64,000 nucleotides of DNA from the NCBI GenBank assembly GCA_949752745.1, contig OX457033.1:18453907-18517906 (forward strand), written 5' to 3'. The stretch comes from Protula sp. h YS-2021 (Eukaryota; Annelida; Polychaeta; Sabellida; Serpulidae). Every line of letters starts with the position of its first letter. Positions within the stretch are counted from its first letter, which is position 1. Below are positions 1-11,336 of the stretch, one piece after another. The notes beneath the pieces were generated by a model. It was not told the DNA's origin and did no database searches. It saw only the letters and a list, made by a program, of their open reading frames with translations. The translations under genes and the position numbers were made by a program.

Positions 1-182
1 ACTTATCACAACGACAACACTGTTTACATAGCACATTCAATATTCGAGTTTAATATTACATGTACACAATAAGCAGAAGGACGGATCAGCGTGGTTTTTT
101 GTCGAAATTGAAAAAAAAAATGGCACTTATGACTGGCACGAAGCAATAAACGACTCTCGTCACCAAGGATCGTTCCGTAAAT

Positions 183-893
183 GTCTATGTCATCTACCGA
201 TCCGAGCCCTTCCGCAAAAACAATGCTATATTTTTAGAAGAGTTTTCTAGTTTTATTTTCTCCCTTACAGCAAATAAGACTGATATTATTGTCGCCGGTG
301 ATATTAACTTTCATTTAGATATTAAGAATGACCCTGATATTATCAAATTTCATTCAATTTTAGAGGCGTGCTCTTTAGTTCAGTTCATCGACGTACCTAC
401 GCATTCTGGAAACCACCAGTTAGATGTCCTCATTGCTACTGAGAACAACATTATTTCGGATAATGTTTCAGTTAGAGATACACAGAAAGAACAAAAAGTT
501 GTACGGTATCGGAAATTTACTGAAATCGATATGAATGAATTCAAAGCCGATATCTCAAACATTGATTTAGCACAGGCAGATACCGTTGAAAACAAAGTAC
601 TCTTATATGAAAGTAGTATCAAAGCAATAGCTGATGAGCACGCTCCACTTTTGAAAAGAACATTATTATCAGGCTTAATACAAAATGGTTCAAAAGTCAT
701 ATTCGGCCAAGTACTTGAATCACAGTCCGATCAAAAGAAGTTATTCAATGTTACAAAGGATCTTCTCGGATGGTCGGATTTACAGTCACTTCCATCCAAT
801 TTGTCGCCAGAAATACTGCCAAACGTATTCTGCGAATTCTTCCTGGACAAAATAATAAAAATCAGCAATGATATTTGGTACGAAAGAGCGTGA
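183..893 (+). pseudogene. LINE endonuclease fragment
   Basis: An open frame without its own start encodes the C-terminal part of an APE-like endonuclease (GDIN motif near 300, LDVLIA near 420) and the linker to reverse transcriptase. The segment around 660 appears to lack linker residues, suggesting an internal deletion. The frame stops at 893 and coding similarity resumes in another frame downstream. Confidence 0.75.
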
Positions 894-1150
894 AAAGATT
901 TTCCAGTAATTTCGCGAGGAAAATGGTTTTAGTGGTAAAGTATTAAAGGAATTTGGCCCGGCTACACCAGAGGAGTTAAGGTCAATAATCGCGAAATCAT
1001 CTGTGGCTACCTGCTCACTGCTTCGGAATACTAACCGAATACTAACCGAAATAGTCAATCTCTCTCTATCGAATGCTGAAGTGCCACAAAACCTTAAATC
1101 TGCTCTTTTTATGCCTCTAATTAAGAAAATCAACTTGGACCCAGAATATA

Positions 1151-2482
1151 TTGAAAAACTATAGACCGGTATCTAACCTTAGTTACCTATCCAAACTCCT
1201 GGAACGTGTTGTTGTATCTCGGTTGAATGAACACTTTTTATTTCATAAGCTTTTGAACAAATTTCAGGCGGCATACCGAAGGTTTAGTTCAACAGAGTCG
1301 GCTCTGTTACGTGTTCAAAGTGATATTCTACAGAGCTTGGAAAATCGATCATGGTTGCTTTGACACTTCTCGTCCTCAGTGCCGCGTTTGACACGCTAGA
1401 ACATTCTATACCTTTAAATGGGCTCCAGTGTCGTTTTGGGGTCACTGGTGCAGCAATTCAATGGATCCAGTCTTACCTATGTGGCAGAGTTCAACGCGTG
1501 CTCATCAATGGCATTTCTTCGAGTCCAGCACAGCTTGCCCAAGGTGTCCCACAGGGATCGGTCTTAGGTCCTATACTATTTTCAATCTATGTATCACCAT
1601 TAGCGGATATTGCACAGCAATTTGTCATGGATTACCACTTTTACGCTGATGACTCACATCTATATATATCTTTTGAACCAAAGAAAAACATAATGACCAA
1701 TCTAAACCGTCTTGAAAGGTTTATAGAAATGTTTCGAAAATGGATGTGTGCAAATTTTCTGAAGTTAAATGATGATAAAACTGAGTTAATCCTCTTTGGC
1801 TCAAAACATAATCTGCGATGCATCAGTTCTGTTAATATCAATGTTGGATCAAGTGTCATTAATTCTGTATCAGAGGCAAAAATTCTTGGTGCAATTTTTG
1901 ATCGTTCAATGGCAATGGATAGATTTGTTAATAGTAAAGTTTCATCGCGTCCGTACTACCTTAGAAATATTTCTAGAGCTAGAAGACATCTCACGCCTGA
2001 GTCTACTAAGTTACTTGTTCATGCATACGTTATTGCTAGATTAGATTATGCCAATTCATTGTTGTATGGTGTATGTAAAAGTCAAATCCATAAGCTTCAG
2101 TTAGTTCAAAACTCAGCAGCTCGTTTGATAGCTAGAGCAAATAAATATGATCATATTAGTCCAATTATGCAAGGCCTTCATTGGCTTTCTGTGGAAAAAA
2201 GAATTGTTTTCAAAAATCTTGTCATAATTTATAAGTGTTTGGGAGGTAATGCACCTGATTATCTAATAGAACTGGTTTCACTATATGAGTCGTCACGCAA
2301 TTTGCGGTCTCGTAATCAATTACTTTTAACTGAGCATAGCTCATGTACTAAATTTGAGCTTTTATCAATTTTGCACCAAGAATTTGGAATATGTTACCAT
2401 TTTATATCAGAAATAGTAGTACGGTTTACAATTTTAAAAAGAATTTGAAAACCTATTTATTTAGGCAAGTCTATGAATGTTA
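1151..2482 (+). pseudogene. LINE reverse transcriptase, frameshifted
   Basis: The finger region (NYRPVSNLSYLSKLLERV) lies at 1151-1363. A frameshift near 1350 joins it to the palm: SAAFDT (motif A) at about 1380, QGVPQGSVLGP (motif B) at about 1540, and FYADDSHLY (motif C) at about 1640. The C-terminal domain runs to a stop at about 2482 after a last frameshift near 2340-2420. All catalytic motifs are visible, but the breaks exclude a full product. Confidence 0.85.
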
Positions 2483-2685
2483 GTTAACATGTAGTTTTAA
2501 AATTTTACCTTGTCGTTGTCACATATGATTCATATGTAATGTCTAGTATTATTATGTCTGTGATGATCTCTACTAGTAGTTTTAACTCTGTAATGTTTTA
2601 TTCAACCTCTATTTAATTTTGTAATGGTTCAGTCACATTGTTCTGCGCTTAGAGTTAATGTAGATTAGGCGCAATATAAATGTAA

Positions 2686-2689
<4 letters not shown>

Positions 2690-2751
<62 letters not shown>
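2690..2751 (+). repeat. (AAT)n microsatellite, LINE 3' tail
   Basis: About 20 tandem AAT units directly follow the LINE 3' end (GCGCAATATAAATGTAATG). Short tandem tails of this type are usual for CR1/L2-type elements, so this is read as part of the insertion. The same kind of tail ends the second LINE at 58 kb. Confidence 0.9.
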
Positions 2752-2754
<3 letters not shown>

Positions 2755-2871
2755 TCGGTACATAAAATGTCTTACGATGAAACTGACGAAAGTGAGCAAA
2801 AATAACCACGACGCGCTCATATAACACAGATACTGAGTCTACGAAGTCCTTAATATGCTCTAAAATCGGTA

Positions 2872-4280
2872 TTAAGGCGCACATTGTTGAGGCTCCTCGT
2901 TAGGGATTCCATGGTCTCCTTCTAAGAGAAGCACTAACTTATATATTCTGCGTTTGAGTCCAGTTCGTGTTTTCGTTCTTTTTCCGTTACGATCTAATGT
3001 AGAATTGCCAACTTTCACCCTTACCTCTCGCACACGGCCATCTTTGGAGGGCATTAACTCATCAATAATGCCTAATGACCATTAGTTTCGCGGTAGATTT
3101 TCGTCCCAGATAGCTCCTATGTCTCCTTCTTGCAGATTCATCTTTTGCGAGATTCACGTTTGTCTCGCCTGCAAGGTCTGAAGAAATTCCCCTTTCCACC
3201 TCAGCGAAAACATGTTTAGCAGATGCTGGACCAGTCTCCATTTTTAACGCAGGTATAGGTCTTCTTTAACGAAGACGCCGGGTGGTGGTAAAACTACATT
3301 GCTCTTTATGGTTAGGATATGGTTGGGCGTCAGTGGTCTCAATCTCAATGGGTCGTTTGTATTATCCAATGTGAGGGGTCTTGAGTTTATTATGTTCGCC
3401 GTTTCATAAAGGCACGTCCTGAGTGATTCATCATCCAGCTGCAGTCCAGACTGCTCCAATAGAAGTACAAGTATGGACCGAACTGATCTTATCTGGCGTT
3501 CCCATACACATCCCATATGAGAAGCTGATGCCACGTTCATTTTAAACTCAATAAAATCACAACCATTGCTATGCAGGAACTAGGCGACTTTGCCTTGATC
3601 CATCTTCTCGTGTTCACGTTGAAACTCCAATTTTACACCGATAAAGCTTGTCCCCTGGTCGCTTCGTAACTGCCGAATGTGTACTCGGATAGCCATCATA
3701 CGTCGTAAGCAGTTAATGAACGAGTCAGTACTTAATGAGTTAGCCGTCTCAATGTGCACTGCTCTACTGGCAAGGCCGGTGAAGAGCACACTGCACCTTT
3801 TTTTATTAGAAACGCCTCGAACAGGTCAACTGCGCAGTAATAAAACGGCGAAGCTGGTTCAACGCCATCTTTAAGCACTGCAGCCATTTTCTGTGTCTGT
3901 GCACTCCTGGGCCATCTGCGGCATACCACGCAACTTGAGATATATGATCTCGATTGCAACCTATTATCCGAAATCCCATTGATCGAATTTGGTTCAATGT
4001 CATCCCTCTTCCTTGATGGTTGATTTACTGAGGACAAAACCTGACGATGAGCTGCGTAACGTGGCTGAGCTTTGGGAGGGTGATTGGGTGCTTCTCTCGA
4101 TCTGCTAGTGACGCTCGCCCTAGTCTTCCACCAAATCTCAGAAGGCCATTGCTATCTAACAGAGGCTCTAAGTTATAAAGAGAATCTCTCTTTGTTAGCT
4201 GTTTTGGTTGAACTCTTCTATCACTTGTGTTGATCGCAATGAGTTCTATCTGCTCACCGAAGCTGCTTGCAGAACACAAC
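2872..4280 (-). pseudogene. BEL/Pao integrase, broken
   Basis: Pieces carry a zinc-binding-like N-terminal part (3730-4280), the catalytic-core segment with SRAVHIE and LRSDQGTSF (3580-3790), and the C-terminal part with HMGCVWERQIR and INSRPLT (3244-3540). The end carries the basic tail 2872-3054, stop at 2872. Frameshifts and stops separate the pieces. The WERQIR segment is highly characteristic of Pao/BEL integrases. Confidence 0.8.
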
Positions 4281-4457
4281 TCTCACTGACTCTGTTTCGC
4301 AGAAGTCCCATATACCGTAGACAATTTGCAACTGCTCTTTTAACATTATTCCAGTCTGAGAATCTCCCCAATCGAGCAAACATATTTGCTTTGACCTCAC
4401 GAGTTGATGATGCCAAACCTCTTTTTACTTCTGGATCCTCGTCGTTGATAGCAGATA

Positions 4458-6619
4458 TTATTTAACTTCCGGAAGGTCTTGTCTCCAAAGGAACTCAGGG
4501 ACGGCAAACCGTTCTGGATTCGTCATTAGCGTTTTAACACTAGTGCCTCGCGATGCAGGATTCATCGCCGTATCAACATGTCGCCACTGAGATGGATCGC
4601 TGTGTTCCCGGATTTGTGCTACACGATTTGCCACAAACACGTTTGAGATACATCCGAGCATTACGTCGCTATCTGTCCAGTAAACCTCGGAAACGTTCTG
4701 ATAGTCGAGTTGTCTTCTGAGGTATTTACCGATACGAATGGATTAAACAGCTACCGTCAATTCCATTCTGGGAATTGTCACCGGTCGAACAGGATCAACT
4801 CTAGCTTTCGCCATTACTAAAGAAGAAGGCACTCGGTTTTTATCGTCGACCATGCGTATGTATGAACACTGTCCACAGCCCAGTTGGCTAGCATCGCTAA
4901 AGTGATGAAGCTGAATATTTTTCACTGCTCCAACATTGGTAGGCTTGTAGCATCTCGGCACCTTCACGGTTTCTAACTGATGAAGATACTCCCGCCATGC
5001 TTCCCAAAGTGTCCGGATATTCGTTGTTAACGCTGCATCCCAATTAAGCTGGAGTTTGCATATATCTTCTACTAGAATGACTGGAGACAGCAGTCAGGGG
5101 TCTGTTCTTCGCGATTATGAAAAAACTGATAGCAGTCGAGCTTAAAATTCCATTCTAGACTTAGAGCACGCTCTATCGAAGTGTCTCTACGAAAGATGTC
5201 TAAATTTGGCATTCTATCTGCCCTGTCTTCTTCAGGAATGGACTCTAAAACCTCTGCAGTATTGGTCCCAAACTCGTGAAGTCTTAGCCCTGCCTTAGCA
5301 CACATCGCTTTTGTAGTAGCAAATAGATCAATAGCCTCTTCTACCGATGCTGTACTGGCTAGCGCGTCATCTACGTAGAAATTTGACCTGACTAAATTTC
5401 TCGCTGGAGATCCATATTCTGCTTGACCATCCTTGGCCGCTTGCTTCAGTCCGGAATTAGAACACCCCGGTAAACAGTCATACTGAATATCTTAGGTTTA
5501 GGCAAAGTGTCTGTTCCAGACCACCACACAAACCGTAGATAGTGTCTGTCTTCCTTGTGTACTTAAAACTGATAGAACATTTTTTTAATATCACACGTGA
5601 TGGCAGTCTGTTCTTTTCGGAAGCGCAACAGAACTCCTAATAGGTCATTGGTCAAGTCCGGTCAAGGCAACACAGGTCGTTTAATCTGATACACTCAAGC
5701 GGGCGCCACAGTTGATAACCAGTCCAACTTTCTTTTTCTTAGGGTGGAAAACGCTGTGATGTAGGATGTACCATACACTCTGTCCATCAGCTGAGGAATC
5801 GAGTTCCTCAACTATCTCCTCAAAGCCCTTCGCGATTATTTCTTCCACAAAGGCGATGTAATATTCGCGAAACTTAGGATTGCGTTCAAGCTTCTTCTGA
5901 ACTAGTGAGAGCCGAGACAGAGCTAACAGAGGTTGGTTATTTGGAAGCTCCGGTACCGGCTGCTTCAATGACAGGGACATTGAGTAATGTCCATTCTCTA
6001 TTTGCTTGATACCAGACTTCATCATTTTCAAGAACAGGGTGTCATTATAGGGGTACTTAAAACTTGGGTCCGAACTGCACCCGACATCATTTGCTTGAAT
6101 TAAGTCGATCGGAGATAACATTTCTTTGGCTTCCATGCAAGGTTCTATCTTAGCCTTTCCAGTAAAACCGCACCCTTCCATATTCGTAGAAATGCGGAAA
6201 CACGTGCTACTGGAATCGCCTTCTTTAGAAGTCTTTCCGATGACGCCCCACCCTAGGTCCGTTCTATGTGCGAATGGGCAAACTTCTTCGGGGGCGATGA
6301 CTTCCCTAGATATGAACAGACGTTTGCAGTTGTAACTAATCAACAATCCGATTTCTATAGCTTGTAAAGGCACCATCTCATCGACAATGCACTCCAAATA
6401 CGGCCACATTTTCGGGTCAGGTGTAGGTATGTGCGCCCTATTCACTGGAATGTCGTGCCTTGTAAACGTTGGTGTTAGTTTTGATCTGTCTACGAAATTG
6501 TAACCACGAACGTAGATATCCGATATCTTTTCCGTGCATATGACCTCCTCCTTTGCGATAATGTTGACAACTGTAATTTTTGGTTCAGAGCTGAACAGTT
6601 GCGTTGTGAGATAAAGCAC
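4458..6619 (-). pseudogene. BEL/Pao reverse transcriptase and RNase H, broken
   Basis: The 312-residue open stretch 5681-6619 holds the protease-to-RT linker (IPTPDPKMWPYL, GLLISYNCKR, RTDLGWGVIG) and the start of RT (VWYILHHSVFHPKKKK). Further pieces at 5072-5305 and 4743-4967 continue RT and RNase H (HFSDASQLGCGQCSY). The piece 4458-4661 holds SQWRHVDTAMNPASRG, typical of the RNase H to integrase link. Several stops and frameshifts divide them. Confidence 0.8.
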
Positions 6620-6768
6620 GCGTCGGACTGAGTGTCCAGTACAGCATAGACTAGACGCTCATCTCCTGAACCTTTCCCAATGGATACATACACGGGCAAT
6701 ATCATCGAAGGAAAACTACTAGAAGATATACCATAACTGTTCGCTGCATGGACGACTGATTTAGGCAC
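6490..6768 (-). pseudogene. BEL/Pao aspartic protease fragment
   Basis: The frame contains VLDTQSDACFIS, resembling a retropepsin active-site loop (D-T/S-G type) in which the expected Gly is replaced by Gln. This suggests loss of activity, or divergence. It overlaps the start of the RT piece in another frame. Confidence 0.55.
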
Positions 6769-6825
6769 AGTTATGGGACGCTTCCTAGAACATGTTCTGT
6801 ATGTTGCCCAGGCTCGACGTTTCTT

Positions 6826-7255
6826 TTATGTGTGGCTCGGCTTTAGACATACGTAACGAACTTCTCCATCTAATCCATGTTCCTGTTTACAGAATATGCA
6901 TTCTTTCCTCACTGTGATTGCTTTGACTTCGACATCATTTTGTGGTTTAATTTGACCTTTGCCCTTGTATTTGTCTTTCTTTCCGTGAGGGTTTTCATTC
7001 TTCTTCTGTATTGTTTTCTTCATTAGTATTGGAAGACAGTATGTGGTGACTACTTTATGATTTGTTCCCTTTAACAATCCTGTCGCCTTTAACTGACCGT
7101 GATAAAATGCATGGGTCACAAGCTATATCTGAATCCGAAACAAGGAACTCAACGAAGACTTTGAATGATAGGAAGGACCCGGAGCTTTTGTGGTCTGCGA
7201 CAATCCGAACCAACCTTCTCACAACCGGCAACTTTTCCTGTAATCGTTTGTTTCC
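6826..7255 (-). pseudogene. BEL/Pao gag C-terminal region with zinc knuckle
   Basis: The minus-strand reading gives a basic linker and a CxxC...H-type knuckle (CIFCKQEHG), preceded in another frame (7055-7255) by an EKLPVVRRLVRIV segment like BEL gag. The similarity ends at about 7255, where receptor sequence on the other strand begins. Confidence 0.6.
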
Positions 7256-7257
7256 TC

Positions 7258-7592
7258 TTATATTTATTCTCTCCAATGAAAGTATGAACAAAACCTGGCC
7301 TACGTACGAAAGGAACGTAGCACAGAGAGTAGAGATAACATTTTCAAAGAAAGTAATCCATACCTTGCTTGAAAATCTAGACCGGGATATTCCCTTAGAC
7401 ACACGACGCATATTACAAAGTAAGATTTATTTGCGATGGCTTGACGACAGTGAAAATCAAACTTATTTGGCAGAGCAAAAGAGATGCTTTGATAAGCTGA
7501 TATGCTCAATACACAAAACAACTTGGAAAACTTTTAGGCAGTACACTTTCCCGCTCGACAACTGTAGGCCTATGGAACTCACATCAGTTTAA
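7258..7592 (+). pseudogene. Toll-like receptor TIR-domain fragment (displaced copy)
   Basis: The + frame encodes the last ~110 residues of a receptor: ILSNESMNKTWPTYERNVA..., then the box-3 region RCFDKLICSIHK and a C-terminal tail ending in a stop at 7592. It closely matches the ends of the receptors at 43.4 and 53.9 kb but lies on the opposite strand, and TIR boxes 1 and 2 are absent. An open frame runs upstream across the BEL gag junction without a receptor-like start, so I treat it as a fragment. Its 3' flank is duplicated with it. Confidence 0.85.
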
Positions 7593-9470
7593 TAATGCGT
7601 ACCTCCGTTCGTGTGATACACTTCGTGTCTTCCCTCATTTTATATCTCATATTATAAGCATATATTTCAATACTAGATCTATAATCCAACAGATCACTAT
7701 GGTGATATGGCATGTTTTTCTTGAAAGATAATCGGTAATTATACACCGCGGTCCCTTATGATCTCTGTAAATGTAATGCTTTGTAACCTTTGAACGAACC
7801 ACTAAGTGTTGCCTTCATTGGCTCTCCACAAGTGACTGAATCCAATGTCAAGCTCCATTCTCCATCACCATTACAACATAGACGAATTTCTCCTTAGATA
7901 GATAGTTAAATGTCAGATCTTTTATCGGATACTGTGACCCATGTGTGTTACAACGCAACCTCCGTTTGACAAAAAAGGGTTTCGTCAAAGAATTTATAAC
8001 GTTGGCTTATACCAATGACGTTCGAGTGGATATATCGAGCGAAGTTTCGTTAGGGGTGAAATAACGCAAAATTTACTCATCATTTCGTTTTAAGCGGGAG
8101 AGCATTTTGACCTGTATGTATGTCATTATAGATATTAGATTGTAACTGTCTCTTTATCCAGCTGTCACGTTATATTCATGTTTATATCACTCTAAATGTT
8201 TTCTTATTTCTTAAATAAGAAATTAATGCAAATGTATGTTTAGTGACATCTTTGAGATAACTGTTGATGATAAATCATGACTGCCCTTATGAGTACAAAG
8301 AAAACACTAGTATTTTGACTGATAAACGGTAGTATGTAGACTGATACACAAGAGCAGTTATGATTCTTCATCAAGAGTCATCTCAAAGATGTCACTAAAT
8401 CTATACATACAACCATATATATACATACATACAATCATTCTCTTTCTGTATCGAAAATGCGCAGATGAATACAAAATATCATATTTATAACAAAATATAC
8501 TTGTACCTAAAATTATGAAATAAAAAGTAAACGCACACTCGCGTTTGAACTGGTCCTGAAGCAGTCGTTGAGTCTTCTGTATTGTTCGCAATCGCTTTTC
8601 ACTTTAGTATCATCAGTGCTACAGGCTGTCGGAGATGTTTTTCGTTCCTGTCATTTCATCACTATGCGTAGAAAATGTGACAAATGTATAGATGATGTGC
8701 ATTTGTTATAGTTTTCCTTGTTTAGTTGTTTACAAATAACGACTGAATTTCCCTCTTTTATGGAAATCCCTTGATTTGTGTTTTGGTTTAAGTGATTATT
8801 TCTGTTGAAAACATATAACTTAATATCTTAATTCATCTTTTTATTTATGTGATATATTGTCCTGAAATCCATCGAGTATAAATAAAATCAAGTATTGATT
8901 CTATCATTGATCTATCATTTTTTTGCAAATACAAACATTTATTGCTTATGTGTGTTGTCACGTATAAATCACTAAGCAATATTAGCTCCTTAAACGTTAA
9001 TATATTGTTTAGAAACTGTCGTCACTAATTGTTTATAAATAGTTCTGCACAATTTATCTGCTATTTCAAACGGAAATATATATGTATATATACATCACAA
9101 ACCAACAAACTCAAATCCCACCAAAGAAAACGCTTTCTACTCTGTCCTTTGTAAATCATTCTGTAACTGTCATAAAAGCTACAGATGGTGAATCCTAACT
9201 CGTCTTTCAAATAACATTTTCAAAATTGTTTAATAAGTCCATTGGTCCAATTTACAAATGTGTAATCATTAGTACTGCTTATTTGCAAATCCATCGTTCT
9301 CCCTCTTTTAATCAACCATTAGAAAAAAGTTTCCACAAAATTGCGACAGAAAAGAGACTTGAGACAACAGACAACAGTTTTGACACAAACGGTAGAATAC
9401 ACACGGACAGACGGACAAACGTGAATGGTCGAAAAATGCGAAATCGGGAAACAAGCTCAGTGTGTCCTTG
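7593..9470 (+). other. Duplicated 3' flank of a Toll-like receptor gene, no gene
   Basis: This stretch matches, as reverse complement, the region 41690-43396 that lies 3' of the first receptor copy. Matching blocks include 8245-8300 with about 42770-42830, 8500-8640 with about 42510-42660, 9150-9230 with about 41930-42010, and 9330-9470 with about 41690-41800. I see no coding potential. Confidence 0.75.
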
Positions 9471-9489
9471 ACCTTAATATAAAACTAGC

Positions 9490-10035
9490 TACTGTCAGAG
9501 AACAGCAGGATCCCCCTTGAAACTCATAAACTGGACGTTCCAAATCTTGATTCCCTAATTATTGTATAATTAAAAGAATAATTGCTCTTACATTATCTCT
9601 TTATAGTCATGTGGACTCCACAAGGTATTCTCTGTGACACGAAAGCGTCGATTTATCCCATTTTCAGGGGGTTGTAATTTTGAAAATTTTCGACCGATCA
9701 AACTCAAAGTTTGGCGTTGCTCATCTTCATTCCACATTTAATTTAATATAAAAGAACAATAGCTTTTACGTGATTGCTTAATAGTGAAATGGACTCCACA
9801 AGGTACCATTTTTAGAGGGCTGTAATTTCGACAATTTTTGATCAATCAAACTAAAACCTTGACGTTGCACATACACATACAATAAAGATTGTATATATGA
9901 AAGAATAAAAGCTTTTACACGATTTCTTAATAGAGAAGTGGGTTCAACAAAGTACTCTCGAAAGCGTCAATTTATGCAATTTTCAGAGGGCTGTAATTTT
10001 GACAATTTTTGACTCCACAAATTTCTTACCATTAA
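9490..10035. repeat. Diverged tandem repeat, about three units of ~150-160 bp
   Basis: A block with recurring parts (GAAAGCGTC...TTTATNCNATTTTCAG, TGTAATTTTGA, CTTTTACNYGATT, TGGACTCCACAAGGTA) repeats near 9520-9660, 9660-9810 and 9810-9990. Copies are well diverged. It is bordered by ACGGACAGACGGAC motifs at about 9405 and 10040. No coding signal. Confidence 0.6.
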
Positions 10036-10149
10036 GCGGGACAGACGGACAGACAGATGGACAAGCTCAAAACTATAATTTATTTTTATTATATTTTTAT
10101 TATTTCTCAGTAATGTAAATGAAAAACGTACTATTAATAATATCTCTAT

Positions 10150-10586
10150 TCTAACTCTTATCCGGCGAATCCGGCGCTGGATGTCTGTTGCGTAGTGCCG
10201 GACCTAAACACGGTCTCACCATTCCTGGCGGTGAGCCAAAAATGCTGCAGAGCCAAAGGCGATTCTTATAAGAGCTTTGCCAATGTATTTCTTACAATCG
10301 CGTTTTGACATGGCCGAAAGCGCCGAACCCGTATCTAGCTCCATTTTAACAGCTGTTCTGTGCAAACAGTAATGGCTTTACGTCTACTTGTCCTTCTCCT
10401 GTTTATGCCATAAATATCTTCTGTAAACCCAAGTTCTTCGCCGGAATTACTGTCGTATTCGCTTTCTTCTTCATCTTCCGTGGTCAATTCATTTTCTTCA
10501 ACATTGAAAAACTTTCTTCTTACTCTTGTGTGTATGCTTTTTTGGACTTTTACTGTTATACGCGTGAGGTGGCTACGTGGAAACAT
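10150..10586 (-). pseudogene. Gypsy-type remnant: linker and protease start
   Basis: The minus strand encodes KFFNVEENELTTEDEEESE and then, after a frame change, KMELDTGSALS, a retropepsin active site. Both match the corresponding part of the Gypsy element at 14.4-14.7 kb. The remnant sits directly beside an LTR-like segment at 10600-10645, as if gag had been deleted between LTR and protease. Confidence 0.7.
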
Positions 10587-10599
10587 TAATTGAAACTAA

Positions 10600-11336
10600 A
10601 CAGACGCCAAGTTGCCGCCATGTCTTTATTTACAACCGGAAGTCACTGGCTACGCATATACACAACATTACCCGCGTACTGAAACAAGACTTACTGTGTA
10701 GATTACTGCTTAACTGTGCTTTAACTGCTATTTAGCTACCAGCATTCAGTTGAACACTTTATGTGATTATCAAACAAAGAGATATAAAATTTATAAGTAT
10801 ACTAGACAGAATATATCAATTAAATTACCTGAAAATTGCGGAATTTTACTTCTTCAACCTTTTTTTTCTTTACTCTATATTATCGCTATCACTGCGATTC
10901 GACATTCTATGATTATAAACTCGATCCATGAGAGTGACTTCAAGGATCACTTAACAGGCATGGAAATGAAGCTCAAAGTAATTATAAAGGACAACGCATA
11001 CGCAAAATAACTACTTCAGAGATATATAAACCATAACCTTAAACTTGCCACTTAGTTCAGATATGTTATAAGCAATTAAATGCAAAAGATAAATCCAAAA
11101 TTCTCTTCTCTTTATATTTACCGTACACAATTACAGCAGCTGAAATGTCGATTAACTGTAAAAATTGTCAACATTACAGCAACGTTATCAGCACTTTAAC
11201 TGAACTGCAACCAGCTACCAAATCAGCACCTGTAAAACATTAAAAAAAAAACACAAAACGTTCATATTGGCTTAGAATAAATAAATAATAATTGAATACA
11301 GCAAAATATCTTAATTGTACGACATTTAACTAAAAG
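10600..11336 (-). other. LTR-like fragments and intervening sequence, no gene
   Basis: 10618-10640 resembles the 5' LTR at 15.78 kb (TTATTTACAAccGGAAGTCA) and 11029-11050 resembles its outer end (CCATAACcTTAAAc). The ~380 bp between them has no LTR counterpart. This may be a second LTR with an internal insertion. The rest of the interval shows no recognisable gene. Confidence 0.35.

Larger units (their letters stand above)
183..2752 (+). mobile_element. 5'-truncated non-LTR retrotransposon (LINE, CR1/L2-like)
   Basis: This is a copy of a LINE that has lost its 5' end. The reading frame starts inside an apurinic-type endonuclease domain (VAGDIN followed later by LDVLIAT), continues into a reverse transcriptase with a YADD catalytic box, and ends in the C-terminal segment typical of CR1/L2-type elements (HWL...KRI, then FKK.LKTYLF near 2430-2465). 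The element closes with an (AAT)n tail. Frameshifts near 665, 893, 1150, 1350 and 2340-2420 make it non-functional. The stretch at 1-182 shows nothing I recognise. Clade assignment is by motif recall, not phylogeny. Confidence 0.85.
2872..7255 (-). mobile_element. Decayed BEL/Pao LTR retrotransposon
   Basis: On the minus strand the order is gag zinc-knuckle region, aspartic protease, reverse transcriptase, RNase H, integrase and the C-terminal tail (MPSKDGRVREV...), which is the BEL/Pao order. The frame is broken into many pieces, so it is inactive. I could not identify LTRs. The gag end stops abruptly near 7255 against a Toll-receptor fragment, so the 5' part and LTR are lost or displaced. 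Confidence 0.85.

Noticed and set aside
10750..11010. 86-codon + frame
   Set aside because: No domain, no relation to the Gypsy sequence around it, and composition like the surrounding AT-rich DNA.
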